Source: Caenorhabditis elegans (Eukaryota; Nematoda; Chromadorea; Rhabditida; Rhabditidae). From it: a stretch of 64,000 bases of DNA. This document shows, one piece after another, positions 35,378-49,700 of the stretch. The stretch is from assembly GCF_000002985.6 (NCBI RefSeq), contig NC_003284.9, positions 13,826,001 to 13,890,000 on the forward strand, given 5' to 3'. Below the pieces are notes generated by a model. The model made no database searches, was not told the origin of the DNA, and was given only the letters and a program-made list of their open reading frames with translations. Numbering within the stretch: the stretch's first letter is position 1; each line of letters starts with the position of its first letter. The position numbers were made by a program, and so were the translations under genes.

Positions 35378-38288
35378 TCAGCAGTCTCCGAAGTTGACCA
35401 CATTTAGGGAGTTCATTTCCTTCTTGGCAATTTTCTGAACATTTGGAACATTTTACAGTAAAATCTCAACCGGGTTATGTGAACTTACGTTTTTCAGATA
35501 TTTTTGAAGATTTTTATTTGGATGATCGAAGAATTCTTGTGGGTCTCTGACAAGGAGAGCGACATCTTTGCAGTTTCCTTGGCTGTTGGTCACAAGAAGA
35601 TGTTCATAAGAGGAAGAAGTTTCTCCGGATTTGAGAACACAGACTGGAAATTGAGAATATTGAATTAATATTATAGTTTAAAGAACTTATAGGATATTAA
35701 AAATATTTCAACAAAATAAAAACTAACATGGGAAGCTGAAATTTTCTCCGTTAAAATCTGCCATTTGAACTCTAACTGATTCATGATCCATTGTCAGCGC
35801 ACTACCACGAAGTCTAAAGAGCTTTGGAGCTCCGTGAGTTCTGAATTGCCAGATTAATCGAGCATCTTGTGCGGCAACCGAATGTTTTCCCGCGGAAACG
35901 TCGAATCTTGAGCATGTAAGGGCCTCTGTTCCCTCTAAAAGAACGTTTGCTTTTTCTTGGATTGCTTGGACCACGTTTGGAGAAGCCAAAGCCATAAGCC
36001 ACTTCCCGTTCATTTTCTCAAGGGAAATTTGCTCACAGTCACACTTGGAAACAAATTCATCGCTGAAACCAACATTTTTTAGAACAATGAGAGTCTACAA
36101 ATCGTGAATTCACAAAATATGCATATTCTAATTCAACTAATATAACTCACTCTTCTCTGTCAACTGAAGTGCTCGGTGGAATGACTGGAGTAGCTTCAGT
36201 AACCACCGGAGTTGGAGAATACCGGATATGATTGCGAAGAGCGCTGCTGAGTTTTGCTGGCGGTGGAACTGGCATCATTTGTTGCTCAACGAGGTTTTCG
36301 CGCTCTTCGGTAAGCTTACGCTCGTGAGAAGATGCAACAATAAATGCTGGTGGTTCATCTGTGTTTTCTGACACTGCTGGGGCTGGAGTAGGCTGAGCTA
36401 GTGGCGCTGGTGGAGATGGTGGATAACCCTGAAAATGCAAGTAATTTAAGCAAGCTTGATTTTGAAAAATTTGAAGTTTCTATCATAGATTAAAAATTCA
36501 AATTGACAGTTTTTGTATGACTCACCAAGTTTTCCAATTGCAAGTCTGTTGGCAATGGCGCTGGTGGTCTCTAAAAAATACTAAACTTTAAAAAAAATTT
36601 ATTTTGACCATCATTATTACCGGTTGATTTGGCCCAAACGAACTATGCCAATTGCTGAGCTGCTCCTTCAGTCTTTGCTCCATTTGTTGCTTTTCTTCCT
36701 CCAATTGTTTTTCCTAAATTGAAGAATGAAATTTAGTTTTTTTCGCACGCCTTGCTACTCACCTTTTTCCTCAACTCTTCTTCCATTTTCTTCTGAACCT
36801 CGATTTTCATGCGTTGCTCGGTGAGCTCAGTCTGGAGGACTTCTAACTGTTTACGTCTAGTCAGAAGTTCCTTAGTTTGCAAAGTTTGTTCGTATGTTTG
36901 GAGAATGTTTTGAAGGCGTTTCACATCCTGAAAAAAACATTATTAAAGGAGCAGTTATTATCGACTTTCCATTTTTCACGTAGTCGAACACTGAGAAAAG
37001 CATAAACTTTCAATTCGAATCAGTTTTTAAGCAGTACAAAAATAAAAAATAAAACAAAAGAATCAAATCGAATATTGGAAGTAACAGCTTATCAGAAAAT
37101 TATTAAATTGAAGCGATGAATGAAGGGTCAATTGATGATGATTTTCAATAAATAAGATTTATAGTTCAGTATGCCTTAGTCAAACTTCTATTTTAAAGTC
37201 ATTATCGCTGAACAAGCAAAATTATCTCATCACTTACATCAACACCAAGACCATATGCTCCCTTTGTGCGAAGATTCGTGACAACCTCGTCAATTGCTGG
37301 ATCCAGTGGTTGCATGTATCCTGGTGGTCCAATATCCATAGGTCCCATTGAGTTCAGTGATGCCTGCGGGCTCTCGAATCGTTGTGGTGCTCGTCTCAAC
37401 AAAGCGTTCACTTCGGCCATTCTTCTGGGATCGACTAAATTCATATCAATAGAATTTGACAGATCAGCGTGAGGTCTTGGTGGCTCTGTGCCCTCTCGCT
37501 CTTTCAGTTTTTGAAAAACAACTTCTGCAATGTTTTCAGGATTGAGTGGAACTGTGGAAGTTGGTGGGGCAATTGTTGTGTAGCCAAGCCTCTCGAGCTG
37601 GAACTTTCTTGCGTATCTGTCCCAATCCTTGACTTTAACTCCATCGACATACATTTCCTTTGCTTTAGTTGTAGGAGGTTGTGAAGTGCTAAACATTAAT
37701 GGTGCTTGTGATAACTTTGATTGTACTCGACTAATTTATCTGGCATTTTGACAAAACTTAATAAAGTATTTTCTCAACAATGAGTGCAAAAATAAATTAA
37801 TAATGGTTTCATATACAACGCATTTCATTTTCTTCTTATACAAACTTGACTGTTTTATTATTTTAGTACAATCCATTAAAAAAAAACTCACAATGCATCT
37901 AAAAACTTGAACGCAGCTTTCGATGTTCCATTCATGCCTGGCAAATCTAAAGGAGTACCAAAATCAGTCTTGTTAATGCCTAGATCTTCTAGCGGCACTC
38001 CAATATTTTTAGCAACACCAAAAGGGTTAACCACCAATTCACTTAGCATTCCACCTCCTAGCATGTTTGTCAACATCTTCCTGAATAAAAAATAACTATA
38101 CGGGGTATGTTAAGTTTGGCTTGTTACTTTAGCTCATCTGGATTTCCTTCCATCTGTCCTTTAATCACATTTCCAATGTTTGGTAAAGTCTGCACAATTC
38201 TTTCCATAAATGGTGGTTTTGAAGAACTTTCCTCATCCTGAGCAAAAACTGCTATCACCAATAGTGATAATAGGAGATAACTCCTCAT
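35378..38288 (-). CDS. Secreted protein, coiled coil + Pro-rich + lipocalin-like end, 642 aa
   Basis: Ten exons in transcript order: 38128-38288, 37892-38080, 37238-37688, 36763-36927, 36621-36713, 36526-36570, 36151-36428, 35728-36062, 35489-35643, 35378-35434. All are GT-AG and in phase, 643 codons including TGA. An acceptor (TTTTTTCAG) lies four bases before the ATG, so SL1 trans-splicing is likely. A signal peptide (MRSYLLLSLLVIAVFA) is followed by an acidic stretch. Residues about 268-353 are Glu/Lys/Gln-rich and coiled-coil. About 354-460 is Pro-rich (GYPPSPPAPLAQPTPAP). The C-terminal 180 residues contain CDCEQISLEKMNGKWLM, with a G-x-W motif as at the start of lipocalins, then beta-rich sequence, spaced cysteines and a final FGDC. 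The lipocalin reading is inference. The protein is probably extracellular, perhaps in apical matrix. The exact family is unknown to me. Confidence 0.88.
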
Positions 38289-39538
38289 GCTTCTGAAAAA
38301 AGTATTATTATCATGGAATGAGAAATGAGTGACAATGAAAATCCCGAAAAAGGGAAATGTGAAAGTGAAAAGTGAAAATGAAGAAATGAAGGTGAATTTG
38401 TTTCAAACGGAGGGCGTGGACAAATCGTGTTGGGATAAGAGACACACAACGCGCTCCTCAAATTGGGTCGCTATCATGATTGTCGAAGTCGCGAAATGGG
38501 AGAAGCATAGGAAGATTACGTTCCGTTTTCACTCGGACTAGGTCAATTTTCCGTTTCATTATCACTTATCTTTTGCTTGATGACCTATTGGAAAATGGAA
38601 AAGAAAAAGCTGAATGATGACACTTCTGACACTTTTTTGGGGCTTTGTGTACATGGAAAGCATGACATTTTTGTTGAAATTGTATGCTGGTTACTTCCCT
38701 GCTGATGTGTGGTAACATGATGTCTAAGTTTGAGAACATTTCATGAACCGTTTTCAGTTTTCTGGTAACATTCTTCTTTCAAGAAGTTGATATAACAACT
38801 CCCTGATCAAATTACTTACAATTTTTTATATAAAAATTTGCTGAACGCTGATAGTAGCAGTTTTAAACAAAAATTGTTGTGACCAAAAAAATGTTATAAA
38901 AAATTAAAATTTTGTGAGCCCATATTGTTTGTCAGTTTAAGCGCAGCAATCATTAACAATTATTATTATTATTGGTTTTATTTTCACTTGACTAACTTAT
39001 TGATTTTCGAGCAGTGTAAATGTAAATAGGAAAATTTGAAATTTAAGAATTTATTTTAACTTTGTATATTCATGGAAATAGCACAAGGGAAGACAAACTT
39101 TGAATGAATGACCAATAATTTGAACGGAAGAAAAATGAAACATACATTGGAAACATATGAAATAAGTCACATGAAAAAGTTGAGGTTCATCTCAGAAAAT
39201 GGATGAACCAATTGTTGCGTGGAAGGTGGGTGTGAGTGGAGAGGTTGTAGTGAGGGTTGATCTACAATTCAGCTCAAAATAAGTTTGGTTGGGTATGAAA
39301 ATGGATTTGGATTTTCAGGAAATAAAGAATAAAAATAGAAAATTTTTGCACGATAACAATTAAGTGTATGATGAATGGTTTTAATGATGGAAATGCAAGG
39401 GACTCGCAATGAAAGATAGATTCAAGACTCAGTGTTTAATTACAGACAGCGGGATTTGGTGTTTCTCTTGGTAAAACAGTTTTTGAAAGATAAATGTCAT
39501 GATGCATGGCTTCTTGGTTCCTACTACTTTGATCACGA
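38289..39538. other. Spacer between hlb-1 3' end and the secreted-protein gene
   Basis: No gene. The 1.25 kb gap between the two same-strand genes is too long for a typical C. elegans operon spacer (about 100-400 bp), so independent promoters are likely. The part at 38330-38560 is less AT-rich and is presumably the promoter of the 38288 gene. Confidence 0.5.
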
Positions 39539-42500
39539 CTACACGTTTGACGATTCAAATGAACTATTGTCTCCGGCCTGAAAATGGGTTGGTTTTATGT
39601 AGAGAAATACAAAATGATATTATGCAAAGTTACTATTGTCATAAATAATAAAAAAATATTCGGAAGCTTTGTAGTCAATTTTTAAACAATATTTTGTTTC
39701 CCAGAATTTGATAGTCTCACTAGCTTAATGTCTAATTACATACCCCAGTGGGATACTTGTGTACCAACACCTGTGGACAAAGCAGCTCTTCTGGCTCCAA
39801 GCAAATCTCATTCTTTGCCTTTTTTCTAGTCAACGAGAATCCTTTCTTGACGACCTGCAAAAATTGTGCGTCCGTGTGACTCGCTTCACTTTCCCAAATT
39901 CTCACCTTTACCCTTCCTGTCGGGGAGATTTGCGGATAGTTGCCGGCTGCTAGAAAATCTCGCTTATCGGCAATAATCTTCGGGCCGAGAAGTTGATTGA
40001 AATGCGATGTCAAGTGACGTCGGAGAAGCGTCTTATGCGGAGGCATCTGTAGGATTTCCGCAAGGGATTCGGCAGTGAATGATGGTTCATATATCTGGAA
40101 ATTGAACATACAAGAAGAATCTATCAACAAAAAGTTGCTTAACAATACTGTTGATGTTAATGTAGGAATGTCGTCCATATGCCTGACATACTTCCCAATT
40201 TAAAATTCAATTGCAAAATATGTGGCACCAAATTTTTGCCCAACCTTTGACCAAGGAATACGGAACAGAGTTGGGCAGGCTTGGCCTAAAGAACGATAAA
40301 AGAGAACACGTAGGCCAGGTTGTGCCAAATATATACTCAAGCAGTCAACTTGACTTATCGATCAATTACTCGATTGATTTTCAAAAAAAAAATCCATACC
40401 ATCAACGCTCCTGGCACTCCAGCAAACAGCAGATTTTGTGTGAACTCGGCCAAATCAATTTTCCTAAGCCATTCGCATGTTGCAGAGTGAGTCCACCGTA
40501 CCACAACATCAGGACATGGATATTTTTCGACAATGTTCTGAAAAAATAAAAACTAGATTTTCTGAAATACACCAGTGACGAAAAGTTACCTGATCAATTA
40601 GTTTTTCCATGGCGTTAAATCGGAAGTCTGCTTTCTTTAAGAACTGAATACTCCTTGCAAGAGTTGCATAATGATGTGCATTCACAACTTTCATTTCCAC
40701 AGCATCGTTTGCAGTCAAAGACAGTAATAACGGACCATCGACTACATTCTCAGCAAAAACGTCTTTATATTGCGGTAGGCCAATGTCATCCAGCCACCGA
40801 AGTGTTTGATGAACATCCCATTTATTCGCAGGTTCCATGATATCTTCTTCGATCCTTCGCAACAAAATCGCCACTCGTTTCCTATGAACTGGATTCTTAA
40901 TATTCAGAACCCCCTCGTACTCGTTCATGCTCATATTCAAAAAGTGTCTGCCACTCCTGACATGTCTAGACACTTCATTCATGTACTGTGGATATCCAAT
41001 TTCAGCAATCCAGTCGGCAAGTTGTTCTGACCTCCAATCAACAAACTGAGAAAGTGGTGGTCGCTTTGACACGGTGCCAAGATGATTTGTGGATCCTAAC
41101 CGCGCAGTGGAAGTTGATCGAGCAGCACTACCTCGACGGAACGAATTGCTCTGATCTTGAGATGTTGAACGAGTCAATTTGCTGAATATATTGCGGAGTG
41201 ACGATCTCGTGCGCTCACGCGAGAAATTCTTCAAATTGGACTGAGATGTTGCGTTATTCAAATTTCGACCTCTTGCAATCTCATCATCTGATTCAACTGA
41301 AAAAACAGCGTTTTCTATTGTTCAATAACAAAATTACTGTGCAGAAAAAAGAATTGGTTAATTTTATTAATTTTATATGTCATGTTAAAGTGATAGGCTA
41401 AAAATGCAATTAACAAAAATGAGGTTTCAAAGTGTACAATGGTTTGTATCAAAGGGAACGAATTGTTTTTGGAATGTTGAAATTTAATAGTACATCCATT
41501 AATTTTTTCTAATTGCAAATCTTCAAAAAAACATTTCACTAAAGTTTCCATCGGAAACCTTCTGCCTACAAAAAACCAATTCCTTTCTTCTACACCAAGA
41601 CGAAAATACAAGAAAAATGTTACCAAGGACAAATGAGGACCATTACACTGTATAACAAACTCAATGTTCAGTTGTATTAATTATGCCAGATTAGTTAGTG
41701 TGCTGGCGCGGGAGTCAGTCAACAAACGCAAAGATTCAAAACTCAAATCAAATAATAATTTTTGTTAAGAGCCTGGTGCTCAACAATGTTTTGCTTCTGG
41801 ATAGTTAAGAATAAGATGGTTTCTGTAAAAAAGAATGAATGTTAGAAATTGGCACACATCAAACAGAATATGGTGCAATATCATTCAGACATTCAATCTC
41901 TCTACCTAGATTCGGCGCACTGACTGCGCGCTTCCGCCGCAACTTTTCGTTGATCCATCGGTTCATTTGTGCTCGGTAATTTCGTTTGGGCGTCGGCTGT
42001 GCAACGCTGCTCATTGAGCCGCCCAACTCACCAACAGATGTTCCTGATGCAACCGAGAGCTTCTTCGATGGTAGGGTTAACGTTGATGATGCCTGAAAAA
42101 TAAATCTGAAGTAATGGAACAGCCGAATTTCAATTCAAGCTAATACCTTTCCTACACCTCTGGGTAGACTCGCAGAGGAGTAGTTGTGATTCGCACCTTC
42201 GTTTCCATTTCTTCGAAGTTCATCGAGCTCAGCAGCCAACTGTCTAGCAGCCGGAGGTGATGGTGAGCAATATCTTAATTAAAAGATTTTTTAGGTAAGT
42301 TTGAATTTATATTTGGAGAGAAAGATAAGATATTTTAATTTATGGTGCAGCACCAGAAAATTAGATGATAATGTTGTTTTTATTAGTTTTCAAAAAAAAA
42401 TTAATTTTTGTCCCCTTCTGTTGAATTTTATAAAACATGTAACTCACTGTGCAGAAGTGATATTATTAACCCGTTGATTACCACCAATAGGATGCAACTG

Positions 42501-45500
42501 GCGTGGTGTACCAGCACCAGCCGATGACCAATTATGTTGCGGAGAAACTGCAGAAAGTGAAGAGTTGTACGAGGAGGATGATTGAACTGTGCTCCGAGGG
42601 CCTTTTCCATTGCTGGTTGTGGAGCTGAGGCTGACAGGGAATGAGGTGGAGTGGGACATCGAATCCGAGGGCTCATCCATGAGGATTCGACGGATTTGGG
42701 CGTTAACGTCGAAGTTGTCTGTGTAATTCCGCTGTGATGCGTAGAAATCTTCTTGTTGAGACTGAAAGTAAGTACTTCGTTTTTTTTTTTTGAAAAAATT
42801 TTTTGAATAATTCATTGTTGAAAATAATGTGTTTAACAAACGAAGCATAAAATCCTACCCTTGATCTCATCTGCTCATCGAGTGCATTCCTCAGCGTGTT
42901 GATTTGCAGAGACTTGTGCTCATTATCAGCCATTAGCCTCTGAACCGCCGTCCGAAGTTGAGACATTTCGTCGTCATTCTTCTCACTACGATGTTCACGA
43001 AGTGGTGACATGTACCCACCGGAACTATGACCATTCGTATGGTGTGCAAGTTGTTGTTGGACAACCATACCATGCATCGATTGGTTCACATGGTCCATTT
43101 CGTTCTGAAAATTTGAAAATGTAAGCAATTTTGTTTCTAGTTTTCTATATGATCTTTAAAACAGAGACCGTTGTCAAGTTGAAAGTGTTTGTGAAATGTG
43201 AAAAACCGAAATTAAAAATGTTAGAGTTGGTATCAATAAATGTTATGACAGAACTTTAAAATAACACACAAGCATGGGTTTTTAAATTAGAAAAAGTTAT
43301 TAGCTCACATGAAAACCTCACTAGAGACAACTGGGGACTAGAGATTTAGGGACAAAAGACATAGAAATTTAGAATGTTCTCATAATTATGAATACTTTTT
43401 TACGTGGTAGTTGTTAATAGGTTTTATAGTGATTTTAGTACTAGTTGATTTATTGAGAGAAAGAACATATTATGCATTTCTGCACACTTAAAAGAAATGT
43501 TACATTAGTAGTGGAGAATGCATGAAAATCTTCCTAAAATTAATAGGAATTCTAATAAGTCATTAGTCTAAATGGTTTCCCCAAAAGAGATGGGTTCTAT
43601 AGGATTAATAAAGTGCAAACTGGCTAAAAGGACAAAAGGAAGACATTATCCTTTTCTGCCCAATTTTTTTGTCCTCCCACAAATTCCCAAAGAATATCAT
43701 CCAGAGAGCACACAGAATGCATTTTTTTTGTTTGTTAGGCGACGGACCTGTGAGAGACGCAGTTTCTTCTCGGTTTCGTTTTTCTCACGCTCCAAAGTGG
43801 CGTAACGCAGTTTCAGGGACGACACCTCCGCCAACAGGTCCATTTTCTTCGACTCAAGCTCTTGACACTCATCGATACGATGGTACTTCTGAATATGTGA
43901 TTTTAGTGAAGGGTGCAAGTTTACGTTTTTTGTGCCCAGTTGGGAAAGTAGTAGAACTAAGGAATGAACAAAATTGGTTTCTAGGTGCAAAGTTAGTTGC
44001 TAGAAGTTTAACAGGGTAAACATTTGATAGTGTTTTTTATCAGTGGAATAATGATCAGTGCATCGGAGTTGATATTTCTTGAAACACTTCTAGGCTATAA
44101 TTTACACCAGAATTTATATTTTGTCTGGAACTATTTCAAAAAAAAAACACTGGTTTTGAAACAAGCGAGAAAATTTGTTAAACCACTTATTAATTTTATG
44201 TTTGACATAACTCTACGAATTATATACATTAAAACAATTTCATAATCCACAACTGTACTTACATCTTGCAATAATTCTTCTGTTGACGTCAAGTTGTTTC
44301 GTTTCAATGCTATCACCGTCTCCAAATCTTTGATTTTCTCCTTTTGCGCGCCCACTTGCTCGCTTAACACTGATACCTATAACAAACCATAATATAATTT
44401 TTTTCGTTTTACTGAAATCTCCTGATTCACCTGTAATTGTAAACTGTCTCTAGCCATTGCTAATCGGTGCAATTTGTCTTGCAACTCGGGATATTCCGGG
44501 CACGAAACGGTCGACATCGAAGGCGATGGGCTCTGCAGAAAAAAAAACGGATTACTTTGTTTTGAACGCTGAACATATCACACTCTACAAATCAACTTAT
44601 CATGGCATGCCATACACAACACAACACATTTTGTTTTTAAAAAAAACCTTCGATTTGGCCCGTCTTTGTGCCATGTTTGATGCATATTATTATACTCTTT
44701 GCATTATGAACGAGGATTAATTGTCTGATGGAAATTTACTGAAATATTAGAGTTTCTAAAAGTTTCATCAATGTTAAAGCTGAAAAAAAATACAAAGAAA
44801 CAATACAAATGAAAATTGGGAGCTCCTAAAATCCTAAAAATAGTAATCCCTACGCAATGAGCCTGAAGAGGCGTCATACTTGTTTGCTCAAACTGAATAA
44901 TTCCATGCATCCATACCAGTACAAGACAAGTGATTGCCTTCAATTGTTTGCATTGCTTTGCCAGGAACGTATAGGAGCACAAATTGAAATGGTTGAGAGA
45001 CCCCCAAACAGACTTTACCTCCCCCAAAAATGTCACCCGTCATTCCTATTCTCATCGTCTTTTTTTGACGATAATTATCTCTTTCTTTTTTGGTTTAGTT
45101 CGTATTACTTTTTTTGCTCTTTTCATGCCTTGTTATGCTCTTCCTGCAATATAAATTTTCTTTGCGTGTCTTGCGTTGTGCCGCCAAAAAAAAAACAAAA
45201 TTGAGGGCGACTACTACTACAAAAAAGTGAACAGATAGGAGGATATCTCAGCTCTCGTCCACATGCCGACGCATTCCACACATTCCTCGACGGCGATCCG
45301 ATCTCTCTTTGTCACATCGTTCATCACTTTATCAAGAGAAATATCTACCCGAGCTCCGAGAATTAGTTGATCAAAACTTCGAACATGTGTTAGTTTCAAC
45401 GAGATGCAATTGAACACGGGAGTTAGGAGAGGATCGAGATAAAATGAAGATGTTGAAAAATTGCAAAAGCACACGGCTTGAAAGTGATTGGAAGAATGAA

Positions 45501-46742
45501 ATATAGGAATGGAGAAACTCGTTAAGAAAACCACAATGCCATAAAAGCTGAAAAATTGTGATAACCATTCAAGTTTCATGGACTCATTATGAAAAGACAG
45601 AATTTGTACGAAAATTTTAAGTCGCAGAATTGTTCATAAGAAAAATAATTGCACTTTTCACCATTCTCACATTTATTTATCCTTATCACCCTTTCAAGAA
45701 CTCTTACTAACCAAGCTTATCCAACTTGCTCCGCGAGCATCTCTCGATTGTAGTTGGTTGAACGGTGTCATGGACAACAAGGGTAACGTGGGCACTCCTG
45801 TTGTCATTAGACTAGCCGTGTACTTAGAATCGCTCAGACTTCGATGAATTTTGTGCTGCGGTTTACTGGAAAGACCGCCACTCCCTCGCATACGGTAAGG
45901 GGGTGGCGGAGGGAGATATGAACAGCTGGAACCGGCAGACGGAGCCGATCCGAACCCAGAATCCGAATAATGCGTCACATAGGGTAATGCTTGACGGCTG
46001 AACAGAAATATTGCATTCGTTTAAAAAATTACTAGAATAGGATTTTACTATTATATTGCGTCCAAAAATAATCTTAAGAGTGACACATTGAAATGGTTTT
46101 TATTGTAAAAATGGAAGAACATTCCGGAGCGGGAAAAATGAGTCACTCAAAATTACTCTGGCTAATTCTTATGTTAATTTAGATTTTAGTTAATTTAATT
46201 CAGTTTCTTATGCTCATTACGATGCCCCAAAAAAAAAATATTACTAGTGAAAAACTGAAAACTCATAGACTTACAAATTAAATATTGTAACAGTTAATTC
46301 CTTTATTTCTGATGACTTAGTTATCTAAAAAAATGGAAGGATAAGGTATTGTCATACGAAAAGTTCACATTCTCAATCTTTGAAACCTTTTTCCATCGTC
46401 CTTCCCCTTGTTTGCTACCCATCTTTTGTGCAACCCATGGGGGGTAGATTACTTGAGAAAATTGGAAACATGTCGAAAAGAGTGCCACAAAAGAAAACAG
46501 GTCATCTTCTTTTTTTTTTGGACAACTGGAGCAACAACAACTATTACGACTCACCGTTTGATGGACCCATTATCCTTGAATATATTGCCGCTGCCCGAGC
46601 TGCGCGATGAGTCGCGTTCCCTATCCACCAACGCGGCGAACGCGTCGATATGCGAATTTTGGGATGAGCTGACGGTTAGGGTATCTTCGGGTAGAATACA
46701 GACTGCGCCATATGCATCACTGATGCTATGGCGGGAGTACAT
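39539..46742 (-). CDS. hlb-1: Liprin-beta, short isoform from an internal promoter, 962 aa
   Basis: Two extra exons, 46555-46742 (ATG at 46742) and 45712-45997, join the common exon 44431-44532 in frame and then follow the shared exons to 39539 (963 codons). They replace the five 5' exons of the long form. The new N-terminus is Ser/Gly/Pro-rich (MYSRHSISDAYGAVC; later YLPPPPPYRMRGSG and HRSLSDSKYTAS) and lacks the liprin-beta N-terminal helix. The codon split CG|C between the two exons and the phase-0 join to 44532 both fit. The incoming phase of 45997 does not fit the donor at 50517, so the exons cannot be inserted into the long form. An acceptor-like ACAATTCAG lies eight bases before the ATG, so trans-splicing is plausible. 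The coiled coil and SAM domains remain. Confidence 0.82.
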
Positions 46743-49700
46743 AAGAACAACTGAATTGTATAAAGTTATGTGTTTTTTTTTTTTTTGAAATTTGATAATC
46801 GGCTAATCTGGTCTGCCCTGGGAGACTTTGAAAACCTACGTTTTCGTAAATTAAAAAAAAACTACTTAAGTTCATTTCAAGTTCAAATTGTAATCAATAA
46901 CATTTATAGATATAACAAAAACACGAACAATAGAACAATTGTTGAAGAAAATCTACTGTTTCTGCACGAACAATTCGACAAATCAAAAAAATATGTTCAG
47001 TGAAAATAAAAGTGTTATGTTAATTCAATTTAATTGTTATTTTGCCCTATTTTCTAAACAATAAACCTTTTCTTCAAGTTGTTAAAATTTGTTCACATAA
47101 TTTCTAAAAATATTTCGGAAGCGCTGAAATATAGACGATGAAAAACAATTATTAAAAATGCGACGAACACTTGTTTTGGTTCAACTTTAAAAAATTCATG
47201 TCTTCGAGTGTTCCTTCCAAACAGTTCCACAGTAACTATCACCAGATTAACTAATTTCAGATTTTTAAAACACAGCGAAAGCTTACCTAAGAATAAAAAT
47301 CAGTTCATGAATAGTAAACAATGCACAAAGAATAAATGAGGTGGGCCACTATAGTCTGATGATTTTTTGCAGAAGGGACCCTCTCTCTTTCAGCGATAAG
47401 AGAGAGGAGAGAGTGCGCTAGACAAATTGTGGAATGCGTGATGTGATGACAACTGTTCTCGAAGACAAGCGGCACCCTCGCACACGGATCAATCACTACT
47501 GCACAAGAAGGACAAGGGAGAAGCTAACGGGAGAAGGGGGAAGTTTCATCTACTTCTCTGTTTCTTGCTTACTACAATAGTCGGGAGCATCTCGGGATGC
47601 AAAGAATATAACGCGTTCCGTCCGTCTATCTCTTCGTCTTCCTCTACTTCATTTTCATCTTCGAGTACAGATCATATACACTAGCTTTTACACACATTTA
47701 TCTCCTCCCTCACTCTTTCTTAAGTTCTACCACAGAGAGACAGGAAGATGAAAAATTATTGATATATTTGACGAGTTGAAAAATAAATAGCTTGGTATAT
47801 CTCTTGCTCTCACCTTCAGCTATCTCATGTTGCAGTTGCAGGCAGCAAATTGACACTTCAAAGAGGTGCCGATGAGATGATGCTCATTAGTGTCAATTGA
47901 GATGTTGGTTTGTTTTTTTGTAAATGATGTGGAACGAGATTAAGCACATAATGATCAATTATGTTTCGGAACCAAAGTACATCATTAGGGTGTGCTAAGA
48001 TGAAACCTATCAGTGCAAGCACTTGGCTAAACAAATATACCTCGATCTTGTAGGCTTGCAAAATGAGCTCTTACTGAGAAACTTTAGTAAAACTGTCACA
48101 ATTTTTTCGAGTGTAAAAAGTGTAAGTTCACTCGAAATTATAGACATTTAAACCACAAATGTGCGGCAAACGGTAATTCGCAATTTCACATAGACAAAAC
48201 ATTCCCGAAATTTTCAAATTTTACATGTCTTTAATTGACTTGAAATAATTTTCGATTGTTTTTAATTAAGTTTTTCTTACAAGGCAATACTAGTTGTAAC
48301 ATCGGCATAAACCGGATTTCCCAAATCTAAACAAGTTTTTTATATTTTACTGTAATTGGTCAAAATATCGAAAATTATTTTAGCGGGACATTGGGGATTT
48401 AGTAATATGAATGCAATAGTTTGTTCTAACTTAAAATTTGAACCTGAAAAATTGGCAGTGATTTCTAAAATTCAAAAAAATATGATATTACAATATGACG
48501 CTGACAACTTTCTCTTAAAACATAACCCGGAAATATTGATACTGTAATTTTAAAAAAGTTACCAAACGTGTTTAATTCTTTAAAGGAACATTGGTTATCG
48601 CGTTCTGGATAAAACAAAAATCAATCTGAACGTGCTGTCAATCCTCAACCTTTCGTGATTCTTCATCACTAACACACGGCAATTTTTGTGCTCCAAGCGT
48701 CTCAAGGATGGAGAAAAAGATCGGAAGAAAAGGGGATGAGATGAATGAGAAAAGGGGATGAGACTGAAATATACATATATTTATAAATGCCTTTTTCGGT
48801 TATAAATGACTCGGGGTAAAACGAATATCTTTTTATTTTTTGCCGTACAGCTTTTGTCATAAGCGATAAGCAATTTAGAACAATAGGAAGCATTCAAGAA
48901 GAATTCAGATGTTGGGATTTCCGTATAGTGGCATTATCTTTTTTTGTTGAATAATTGTTCAACAGAAAAAAACTTATTTCAGAGAAAAAAACAGAGCGCG
49001 TAAAACTGCAACAATTCTAGACAAAACATTTTGAAATTAGGAATTCCGGGCGGATATGCAATCCACGAAAATTCGAGACAACAAAGTGAATGAAATGAGT
49101 ATCTCGCAAGTGCTTTTCGGAAAGAATCCAAAATGAGCTGCGGATTTCGTTGGCTCCCAAACCGCAACTTAACTCTTAAATGACAGAGCACCCAAAAGAG
49201 AGCAAGACGAAATAAGACGAAAGGAGACAAAACAAGAAAGAAAAAAGAAGAAGGGAAAGACCTCCCAACTTTCTCGGTAATTGTTAGTTGATGAGCTCCG
49301 TGTTTGGTAGAAAGCCGAGGAGAAGAAGCTTGACAATTCTAGCATCTCGGACTGTTGACAAGGTTTTACTGATAACGAATCTTTTGTTTTCAAAATGTTC
49401 ACTAAAAATTGAAGTATTGTGATGTGAACGTACAGTTACGTAGTTTCATTATAAATGATTGCAATGATCGTATTTCAGCACGCAAGACTAATTTTCGATT
49501 GACCTCTTGGGGTGCAAGATTAATAGAGAAAATAGGGTATACTGCATACGAGGAGTTCGGCAAGTTAAAAAAAAATTTAAAGCCAAAAAGTCTCTCAAAA
49601 AACCCCATGTTTACCTTTCTATTGATACATACATCACAATTTCTCAGAAAAAAAATGCTTACTTCTAATAGTAAGTAACTACAAGCTAAGTTTTAAAATT

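Noticed and set aside
38289..39538. Operon linking hlb-1 to the downstream secreted-protein gene
   Set aside because: The spacing is about 1.25 kb, and the site before the downstream ATG looks like an ordinary SL1-type acceptor. No U-rich operon spacer was identified.
43572..44019. Plus-strand frames of 77 and 116 codons
   Set aside because: They are antisense shadows of a liprin-beta coiled-coil exon (43748-43888) plus flanking intron.
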